Part shown: positions 57,662 through 64,000 of the stretch, one piece after another | How the letters are laid out: the number at the start of each line of letters is the position of its first letter | Numbering within the stretch: position 1 is the first letter of the stretch | NCBI RefSeq assembly: GCF_024347315.1 | Contig: NZ_AP025460.1 | Span: 186,001-250,000, forward strand | Direction: 5' to 3' | Length of the DNA: 64,000 bases | Origin: Vibrio atlanticus | GTDB lineage: Bacteria > Pseudomonadota > Gammaproteobacteria > Enterobacterales > Vibrionaceae | Position numbers and translations under genes: made by a program | The notes under the pieces: model-generated | Database searches by the model: none | The model's input: the letters and a program-made list of their open reading frames with translations, nothing else | What the model was told of the DNA's origin: nothing

Positions 57662-57742
57662 AGAAATTAGTTTCAAACCTTGTAGGTTGATTGTGATCAC
57701 CAGCGATTCTGTCGTTGATAACAGAAAAAAATAAGACCACCC

Positions 57743-57773
57743 AGAGAGAGAGGCGATCCGCTCGCCTCTCTCT
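57743..57773 (-). terminator. Hairpin after the LPD25-like gene
   Basis: AGAGAGAGGCG (57743-57753) pairs with CGCCTCTCTCT (57763-57773). It lies just beyond the stop codon of the minus-strand gene at 57778. A T-run further on (57733-57727 on the minus strand) may serve as tail. Confidence 0.6.
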
Positions 57774-57777
57774 TCTT

Positions 57778-58713
57778 TTATTCGCCTATCGCGATATCAC
57801 CTAAGGGTACGTAACGTGCTTTATTGTCCTCTCTGTAAAAGTTTCGCTTTTTGACTTGCCATCCATGACGAATGTATTTGGTATCGGTTAGGTAATAGCC
57901 TTCTCCCATGGCAAAGCGTTCACGGTGTTCAACGCTTTTCTCTGGATCGTTAAGGAAAGCCGTTTCAGAGTGATTCAGACAAGCTTTGCGCAGCTCAGGG
58001 AATAGGTTTCGAGAGTGTTTCGACCAAGCGAGAATGATGGTCTTTAGCGTTTTGGTGTGAAACTCTCCTGCATACGGTTCACTGATTTCAGCGTCATAGT
58101 CCGTGAGTGTGGCAACAATCACGCCCTTTGCCCATGGTGGTACTTCTAAGGTTTCTTGAAACGCCTCCTCCGCTTGCTGGTGTTTACGCCACGCTCTTTC
58201 CCGCTTCTGTTGTTTGGCTTCTTCTTTTGCAGCTTCTTCGGCTTTGGCTTGCTCCTCGACCTGTTTAACCTGCATACGCCCTAGGTCTACGAATGAGTGG
58301 TCCAACTCATAAGTATTTATGAGTTCGATTAACTGCTGGTGGTGTTTGTCATAAAGCCAAGGCTTATCGACATCCCCTTTATGCTGACGGTAATAACGAA
58401 CTATGCTTAAGCAATGCTCAGCAAAGCCTTGGTCATTACCACCACATCCTAAATCTAAGCGGCATTCGTGCTGATATTCATTGTCAAAGGTCACGGTTAC
58501 TTTTGTTTTATCGTACCCGCCTAATGGGTTGCGTTTGGCAACTTCCAGCGCTTTATTTTCGAACTCATTAAAGTCATAGAGTGTCTCTTCACTGAACTCG
58601 CGAGATTCAGACCAGTGGACAAGTACCGTGAGTGGTTTGATTTTTTTTGCCTCTAACGTAGGTAAAGAATCATGTTGATCTATGGATGAGCTGTTTGGTT
58701 GTGTTGTTTGCAT
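57778..58713 (-). CDS. LPD25-like domain protein of unknown function
   Basis: The 311-residue protein begins with a polar tail, then LTVLVHWSESREFSEETLYD and GYDKTKVTVTFDNEYQHECR, a pattern resembling the large-polyvalent-protein-associated LPD25 domain of mobile elements. A charged coiled coil (about 148-190: EEQAKAEEAAKEEAKQQKRE) follows, then a mixed C-terminal domain. GAAAGG stands ahead of the ATG. The function is not known. Confidence 0.6.
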   Translation of the reverse strand: MQTTQPNSSSIDQHDSLPTLEAKKIKPLTVLVHWSESREFSEETLYDFNEFENKALEVAKRNPLGGYDKTKVTVTFDNEYQHECRLDLGCGGNDQGFAEHCLSIVRYYRQHKGDVDKPWLYDKHHQQLIELINTYELDHSFVDLGRMQVKQVEEQAKAEEAAKEEAKQQKRERAWRKHQQAEEAFQETLEVPPWAKGVIVATLTDYDAEISEPYAGEFHTKTLKTIILAWSKHSRNLFPELRKACLNHSETAFLNDPEKSVEHRERFAMGEGYYLTDTKYIRHGWQVKKRNFYREDNKARYVPLGDIAIGE

Positions 58714-58829
58714 AGTGGGTTCCTTTCTTCGAATAAAATAAAAAAGACCACCTTGATAACAAGGTGGCCTCTAGAGTGGTGGGTGAACGTGTTTGTGGGT
58801 CGTTAAGCTGGTGGGTTGTGTTTAACGTA

Positions 58830-59522
58830 TTAGATAGAATGCTTCTTTACAGCGTGATAGGGCGGCTCTGAGCCATTTATCCAGCACTTGCCTTGGTAGC
58901 CATTGATGAGCTGCTGAAAGAGCAACATCTCAAAAGCAGACTTGGGGTTTATTGCGACATCAAAGCCATCGTCTTCAAATCGTTGCCGTTCTTTCCAAGT
59001 TGCATCTAAATCACTTAGCTGCGTTTTTAACTCATCTAGTTGGGTTTGTTTTGAGGTATCTAATGGCGTTTTAAGCCATACCTCTAGGGTGTGACAATAC
59101 GGCATCACTCCATAGTCTTTAGGGAGATTCAGAGTGTTACGTAATGCACGTATCCAACCTTCTGCTTTGGTGTTACGACCATTGAGTTTGACATCTCCTG
59201 ATTCAGCGGCTGCTGACCAGTCACAACCGTATTTCACGAGTAGCTGGTTGAATGTGTTTACACCACAGAACTGCCAGCTACGTGCTCGTTTGTTTGTCTC
59301 GGTGTCAAAGAGATTGCTAGAGCCAATGAGCATGTGGAGCATAAATAGGTCATCTTCACGCAGTCTAAGTCTGTAACGTTCATACAGAGCTTGTTTGAGT
59401 TCGTTGGTGCTTTGGGTGTCTGTGTGGTTGAGGCGTTCTCTGAAGAAGGTACAGGCTTGCTGAACAACGTCTTCTTTTGGTATACGCAGTGCCAGTTGTT
59501 CATAGACAATGTCATAGGACAT
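58830..59522 (-). CDS. Hypothetical island protein (230 residues)
   Basis: The sequence begins MSYDIVYEQLALRIPKEDVV and contains SWQFCGVNTFNQLLVKYGCD and GNTK-like GRNTKAEGWIRALRNTLNLP. I recognise no family. A strong AGGAG stands before the ATG at 59522; a longer frame to 59606 would only add a hydrophobic tail not supported by a ribosome site. It lies in a run of minus-strand island genes of similar style. Confidence 0.65.
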   Translation of the reverse strand: MSYDIVYEQLALRIPKEDVVQQACTFFRERLNHTDTQSTNELKQALYERYRLRLREDDLFMLHMLIGSSNLFDTETNKRARSWQFCGVNTFNQLLVKYGCDWSAAAESGDVKLNGRNTKAEGWIRALRNTLNLPKDYGVMPYCHTLEVWLKTPLDTSKQTQLDELKTQLSDLDATWKERQRFEDDGFDVAINPKSAFEMLLFQQLINGYQGKCWINGSEPPYHAVKKHSI

Positions 59523-59619
59523 AAAGGGGGCTCCTGTGAAAGAGTAATATAGTAAAATCATGGTGATAGCTAGAAACAGGGGGATCGGTAAAGTGGTGGT
59601 TATCAATAGCGTTCATGTA

Positions 59620-60060
59620 TTAGGGGCCACGCAGTTCGATTGGGTTGTAGGCTCCCTTGGCTAAGTTAGCAATAAACTTGGATTCCCAAAGTGTGTATAG
59701 CTTGTGGGTGTTGGGTGCGCTGATACTCTTTAAACCGGAGTATCGAGTGAAGACCGTGGAATGAGTGAAATCGAACTCAATATCTCGCTCAAGTGTCGGG
59801 TAAGGGTATCCATTGAAGCTAAAATCTGTGATGCAAAGGATTGAATAGATGTTGTTAACGTCTTTCGCTAGTGCAATCTCAACAGGGTGATAGCCTCCAT
59901 GTTCAGCGGAGTAGTGCTTATTGCTGAAATGGATGATGTGATGATCATCTACGAGTCCTGTGTGTTTGTTTAGAACGTTGTTTAATGTATCCAGAAGAGC
60001 CTGAGATATAGGCAAAGCAGTCCTGTTGAATGAAGTTGTGGGTAAGATATCCCTATGCAT
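59620..60060 (-). CDS. DUF2787-family protein, paralogue C
   Basis: The 146-residue protein contains HIIHFSNKHYSAEHGGYHPV with EIALAKDVN, then ITDFSFNGYPYPTLERDIEF and DFTHSTVF, clearly homologous to paralogue A at 53162-53605. The C-terminal LYTLWESKFIANLAKGAYN matches LYQLWESDFLAYIEMEAFD there. AAGGAG precedes the ATG. It heads the operon with the two genes to its left. Confidence 0.8.
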   Translation of the reverse strand: MHRDILPTTSFNRTALPISQALLDTLNNVLNKHTGLVDDHHIIHFSNKHYSAEHGGYHPVEIALAKDVNNIYSILCITDFSFNGYPYPTLERDIEFDFTHSTVFTRYSGLKSISAPNTHKLYTLWESKFIANLAKGAYNPIELRGP

Positions 60061-60307
60061 AATCGGCTCCTTTTCGACTCATGAGGTTATGCATAGTGAT
60101 GAAATATATTTGAAAAAATTTGGATTCGAGTGGATGGCAGGGGCTGAGGGGCATGATGCTGAATGGTGAGTAATTTCGACTAAAATAAAAAAAAATCATA
60201 TATGAAACCGGAGTGCTGAAAGTTTGGTTTTGAGCATTGTTGATTCTTCAATTCTCCCGTATTCTCTCTGCTCAGTATTGAAAAGATTTTAGTGAGAGTA
60301 CAACCCG

Positions 60308-60474
60308 ATGGTTGATCAAACACTAATAATTAAAGGTGTGGCTACTTATCTGAAGGTGTCTATAAAACTGCATATCGCCTCGCCAGTGAAGGAAGGCTTC
60401 CGGGCTTCAAGATTGGTGGCCCATGGCGTTTTAAACGAAAATATTTAGAAGCTTGGATAGAAAAGAGTAAATAG
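60308..60474 (+). pseudogene. Excisionase-like helix-turn-helix gene, frameshifted
   Basis: The frame from ATG 60308 reads MVDQTLIIKGVATYLKVS. A lost base near 60358-60366 then shifts it; the other frame continues KTAYRLASEGRLPGFKIGG, PWRFKRKYLEAWIEKSK and a stop at 60474. This is the fold of small DNA-binding proteins of the excisionase type. The original gene stood just upstream of the PHP-ATPase module. Confidence 0.75.
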
Positions 60475-60708
60475 TAATTAAACTGTTCTTGGCAAACGTG
60501 ACTTGAGAGCACGGCAAAGCTAATTGGTGATGTAGTTGAGCAGGTAGAGAAGATTGTAAAAGCCAAACGCTTTATAAAGCTGGCAAACCACGAACAGTGG
60601 GTCAAGAGATATTCAGAAGGCGTTGCTACTGAAATTGGCGCAGTTTGCTTTAAGTAAAGGCAAAGAGTTGTTCGCCAAGACGTATAGTTATATTGAGGAG
60701 CATTATTA
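60475..60708 (+). pseudogene. Degraded coding remnant before the PHP-ATPase gene
   Basis: Two frames alternate over this stretch: LIGDVVEQVEKIVKAKRFIK and LANHEQWVKRYSEGVATEIG, then in another frame AQFALSKGKELFAKTYSYIE and EHY with a stop at 60707-60709. It looks like the broken 3' end of a lost gene whose stop overlapped the next ATG (TAATG). I do not recognise the family. Confidence 0.5.
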
Positions 60709-63327
60709 ATGAGCAATGTACATTCGCGATTTAGTCATGGCAGTGAGTGGATTCGAGCTGACTTTCACTTGCACACCCGTGCGGATAAAGAATTTAAGTA
60801 TTCGGGGAGTGAGAATGATTATATCAATAGTTATGTTGCTGGGCTCGAAAAAGCGGGTATAGGCCTTGGTGTAATTAGTAACCACAATAAATTTGAACTC
60901 GATGAATTTAAGCAAATGCGTAAAAAAGCGCGCAAGAAGGGGGTAGGTTTACTTCCTGGGGTCGAGTTATCGGTCAAGGATGGGCAAGCCGGAGTTCATA
61001 CTTTAGTGATTTTTTCCGATGAATGGGTCATCAATAAAGAAAATGAAAACTATATTCAGAGCTTTCTAAACGTCACCTTTGCAGGGCAAGCTAATTTTGA
61101 GCAAGAGAATGCTAGGTCTAATCATGACTTAAAAGAAACAGTTCGGGAACTCGACAAGTTTGAAAGAGACTATTTTTTAGTTTTCGCCCATGTAGAAGCA
61201 GATAATGGTTTGTGGGGGGCGTTAAAGCCCGGACCAATAGGTGATCTTTTTGCTAGTGAGGCATTTAGAAAGCGTGTTCTTGGTTTTCAAAAAGTCGCCA
61301 CTCGTGATAAGAAAGATAAGCTAATTTCTGTTATGAATGGCTATTTTGTGGCAGAAGTTGAAGGCAGTGACCCTAAGAGTATTGAGCAAATTGGTAAGGG
61401 AAAAATAAGCTACTTGAAAGTTGGGGACTTTTCGTTTGATGCGGTTAAGTTTGCTTTAATCAATCATAGGTACAGAGTAAATAGTCAGGTAGTCGAAGTT
61501 GCTCATTCACATATTGATAGTATTCACTTTGAAGGGGAAGGCTCGCTTGGTGGCCAAACGGTATCCTTTTCTTCTGAATTAAATACGTTAATTGGCATCC
61601 GTGGTAGCGGTAAGTCATCGGTTCTAGAAGCTATTAGGTATGCACTAAACATCCCGTTAGGCGTTAAGTCGATGGATAAGGATTATAAAAATGATTTAGT
61701 TCATCATTTATTAAATAACGGTGGAGCTATTTGTATCAATGCTAGAGATCGGCATGGTCAAGCTTATCAAATTAAAAGAATTAACAATAAAGCACCAGAC
61801 GTTATGGTAAACGGTGTTGTGCAGCCTGGGGTGTCAATACGTGAAACAGTGTTGTACAACCCTATTTATTTTGGCCAAAAAGATTTATCGAGCAGTGGCG
61901 AAGGGTTTGAAAAAGACTTGATTGAGAAATTGGTAGGTGACTCACTGGAACCAATTCGTCAGCAAATTTTGGCAAAGAAACAAGCTGTCATTGATGTGAT
62001 CAAACAAATCAAGAAGCTCTCGACAGATAAGCAAGCAAAGCAAGAATGGTTTCAGAAAAAACAGGACGCAGAGTTCAGTTTAAAAATTTACCAAGATAAC
62101 GGTATTGAAGAAAAGCTTCAGAAGCAAATAGAGTTTGATCGAGATGAACGTAAACTTGTGGATGCGACAAGTAATGCAAAAAAATTCTATATGGAACTTC
62201 AAGATTTCATTGAAGAGCAAAAAAGTATACTACTACTTTTAAGCAGTTATGAATCAAAAGAGAATAACCCGTTTTTTGAAGAGTACCGTAAGCTGTATCA
62301 GCCTATTTTAGAACAACTTAAATTAATGGATAAAATAGCTTCAGGGTCAGCAACGCTCATCGAGCCTTTAGAGAGTAAACTTCAAAGCTTTAAGTTGGCT
62401 AAAAATTCTAATAAAGAAGCTTTTGCAGAAATAGAGCGTAAGTTATCTGCCGAACTTAGGGAAAAGGGAATCCAATCTCTAAAAATTGAAGATTTTAGAA
62501 AAATAAAAACGCAGATTGATCAAGCGGGGAAGGTGTTAAAAGCATTGGAGTTAAGTGATAGTAAGCATCAACAGCTTAAAGGTGATCTAACAGATGAGTT
62601 GTGTAAACTTGAGCAATTAAGAACCGAAGAGTTCAATCAGATAGAAAAGTGCATTGCTCGTGTTAACCAACAAGACTCACCACTTAAAATATTGGCGAGC
62701 TATAAATCGAATTCAACGTCTACGTTAAATATGATGCAGGATGCTTATAGGGGGAGTGGTATACGTGGTACGACTCTTCAGGGGCTTATCGAAAAGTTCG
62801 GTGATTTTTGTTCAATGAGAAATGCATGGGATGATGTAAGAAAGATGGTCTCAAATTACGAAGTGTTTAATGAATACTTTCAAAAGAATATTGAAGAGCT
62901 CTTAACTTGGCAAGTCCCTAATCAATATGTGATTGAATATCATGGTAAAGCTTTAAAGCAGCATTCACTTGGTCAAAGAGCTTCTGCATTAATGCTTTTT
63001 GTACTAAGTCAGCAAGATAACGATGTAGTGATAATTGATCAACCAGAAGATGATTTAGATAACCAAACAATATATGACGATGTAATTAAGATGCTCACAA
63101 AACTTAAGCCATCTACGCAATTTATTTTTGCTACTCATAATGCAAATATTCCGGTACTTGGGGATGCAGAGCAAGTTGTTTGCTGTCGTTATGACGATCA
63201 AAAGACAGAACTATTTTCAGGTAGTATTGATAATAAACAAGTTCAGCAACAGATTGTGTCAATAATGGAAGGTGGTCAAGAAGCCTTTGATAAACGTAAG
63301 CAGGTGTATGAAGTATGGAAGTCATAG
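60709..63327 (+). CDS. PHP-domain / SMC-like ATPase (TrlF-type)
   Basis: The 872-residue protein fuses an N-terminal PHP phosphoesterase domain (about 1-270: RADFHLHTRAD, VISNHNKF, GVELSV and FAHVEADNG supply the metal ligands) to an SMC/ABC-type ATPase. Walker A is LIGIRGSGKSSVLEAIRYAL (about 297-316), a coiled-coil insert spans about 410-690, the signature-like HSLGQRASALML and Walker B VVIIDQPEDDLDN lie near the end. I recall such proteins being annotated as TrlF-family AAA-like ATPases. PHP domains cleave nucleic acids or nucleotides, so an ATP-gated nuclease is plausible. GAGGAG precedes the ATG; the stop lies inside the next gene. Confidence 0.82.
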   Translation: MSNVHSRFSHGSEWIRADFHLHTRADKEFKYSGSENDYINSYVAGLEKAGIGLGVISNHNKFELDEFKQMRKKARKKGVGLLPGVELSVKDGQAGVHTLVIFSDEWVINKENENYIQSFLNVTFAGQANFEQENARSNHDLKETVRELDKFERDYFLVFAHVEADNGLWGALKPGPIGDLFASEAFRKRVLGFQKVATRDKKDKLISVMNGYFVAEVEGSDPKSIEQIGKGKISYLKVGDFSFDAVKFALINHRYRVNSQVVEVAHSHIDSIHFEGEGSLGGQTVSFSSELNTLIGIRGSGKSSVLEAIRYALNIPLGVKSMDKDYKNDLVHHLLNNGGAICINARDRHGQAYQIKRINNKAPDVMVNGVVQPGVSIRETVLYNPIYFGQKDLSSSGEGFEKDLIEKLVGDSLEPIRQQILAKKQAVIDVIKQIKKLSTDKQAKQEWFQKKQDAEFSLKIYQDNGIEEKLQKQIEFDRDERKLVDATSNAKKFYMELQDFIEEQKSILLLLSSYESKENNPFFEEYRKLYQPILEQLKLMDKIASGSATLIEPLESKLQSFKLAKNSNKEAFAEIERKLSAELREKGIQSLKIEDFRKIKTQIDQAGKVLKALELSDSKHQQLKGDLTDELCKLEQLRTEEFNQIEKCIARVNQQDSPLKILASYKSNSTSTLNMMQDAYRGSGIRGTTLQGLIEKFGDFCSMRNAWDDVRKMVSNYEVFNEYFQKNIEELLTWQVPNQYVIEYHGKALKQHSLGQRASALMLFVLSQQDNDVVIIDQPEDDLDNQTIYDDVIKMLTKLKPSTQFIFATHNANIPVLGDAEQVVCCRYDDQKTELFSGSIDNKQVQQQIVSIMEGGQEAFDKRKQVYEVWKS

Positions 63328-64000
63328 AACTTATAGGGTTGATTGCTCGAGGCGAAGACAGTAAGCATCAATTCAAAGAACGAGTATCTCGAGCCAAAGA
63401 TATAGCTAAAGAATTGATTGCATTTAGTAACACAGAAGGCGGTAAGTTAATTGTTGGTGTTGCTGATGATCAGAGCGTAAATGGACTAACTGTAGATGAT
63501 TTGGAAAGTAGTAATCGTCTAATAGCTGATGCGGCAACAAATAATGTTAAACCTGCGATAAACCTTATAACAGAAAATGTTGAGCACCCTGATGGTATGG
63601 TAATCGTTGTTTCCATAGATAAGGGTATTCGTCCATGTGCGGATAACGATGGGCGTATTTGGGTGAAAAATGGTTCCGATAAACGAGCGGTGACAGCCAT
63701 TGAAGAGATGCAACGAATGTTTCAAGCTGCAACACTCGTCCATGCAGATGAACTTAAAGTTCAAAACACATCTATTGATGATATCGATATGGACTATTTT
63801 TCAGACTTTTTCCAAAATGTTGTTGGTGAAGATTTGTCTTCTCAATCAAGAAGTCATAGCGAGCTGCTAGAGTCGATGAACTTGATGCAAGAAGATAATT
63901 TAAATCTATGTGGTACGTTGTTGTTGGCACGGCAGCCTCAATTCAAATTACCAGCATTCATTGTAAAAGCAGTAGCTTTCCCTGGTACGGATATCACAGA
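63315..64000 (+). CDS. AlbA_2 (Schlafen-type) domain protein, partial at the window edge
   Basis: The ATG at 63315 lies 13 bases inside the ATPase gene, so the two are translationally coupled. The visible 228 residues contain an AlbA_2 domain: EDSKHQFKERVSRAKDIAKE, LIAFSNTEGGKLIVGVADDQ and GIRPCADNDGRIWVKNGSDK. Such proteins often combine this nucleic-acid-binding part with a divergent ATPase or a winged helix further on, outside the window. In defence contexts they act with ATPases. Where the protein ends is not known. Confidence 0.85.
   Translation, partial: MEVIELIGLIARGEDSKHQFKERVSRAKDIAKELIAFSNTEGGKLIVGVADDQSVNGLTVDDLESSNRLIADAATNNVKPAINLITENVEHPDGMVIVVSIDKGIRPCADNDGRIWVKNGSDKRAVTAIEEMQRMFQAATLVHADELKVQNTSIDDIDMDYFSDFFQNVVGEDLSSQSRSHSELLESMNLMQEDNLNLCGTLLLARQPQFKLPAFIVKAVAFPGTDIT

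Overview
The window looks like chromosomal DNA of a marine Vibrio, probably of the Splendidus clade. The call rests on moderate AT-richness, Vibrio-type housekeeping genes (hldD, cysE, gpsA, secB, gpmI, groESL), Vibrio-style intergenic palindromic repeats and several insertion sequences of types common in vibrios. The species is inferred and not proven.

Layout: (1) 1-7031, core genes, nearly all on the minus strand: the end of a lipid A acyltransferase gene, hldD, a divergent TetR-type regulator, then envC, cysE, gpsA, secB and a rhodanese (yibN type). (2) 7247-29070, a polysaccharide locus on the plus strand. It opens with a decayed IS3-type element and an ops/JUMPStart site for RfaH. It then carries gmm, manC, manB, gmd and fcl (GDP-mannose to GDP-L-fucose), wzx, a glycosyltransferase, wzy, rmlB, rmlA, rmlC and an unusual reductase (a dTDP-6-deoxyhexose), three more glycosyltransferases, an acyltransferase and an initiating sugar-phosphate transferase. 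Insertion-sequence relics and a ugd stub mark its edges. This is a complete Wzx/Wzy-type O-antigen or capsule cluster of about five sugars per repeat. In E. coli yibN and gpmI are divergent neighbours; here they flank the cluster, so it appears to have been inserted between them. (3) 29375-37480, core genes: gpmI, an ogt gene split by an IS5-family element with a clear CTAG target duplication, a MATE transporter, a Wzz chain-length regulator that probably serves the cluster, and groES-groEL with a sigma-32-like promoter.

(4) 37627 to the window end, a genomic island that starts with a P4-type tyrosine integrase just after groEL. It carries a winged-helix protein and three tandem Gp2/YagK-type paralogues, each with a hairpin over its ribosome binding site. 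These are followed by alpA, an RNase HI, an SgrR-like regulator with LysE and GST genes, and small exported proteins. Next come an intact IS903-like element, a WYL-type regulator operon with two operator-like palindromes, three DUF2787 paralogues, radC, an IS110 element and a 5'-truncated group II intron. The island runs off the window in a two-gene module: a PHP-domain/SMC-like ATPase overlapping an AlbA_2 (Schlafen-type) gene, which is a plausible defence system.

The strongest candidates for something undescribed are the structurally matched hairpins in front of the Gp2 paralogues, the PHP-ATPase/AlbA_2 pair, and the WYL-controlled set of small exported proteins. All names rest on reading motifs by eye; no database search was run.
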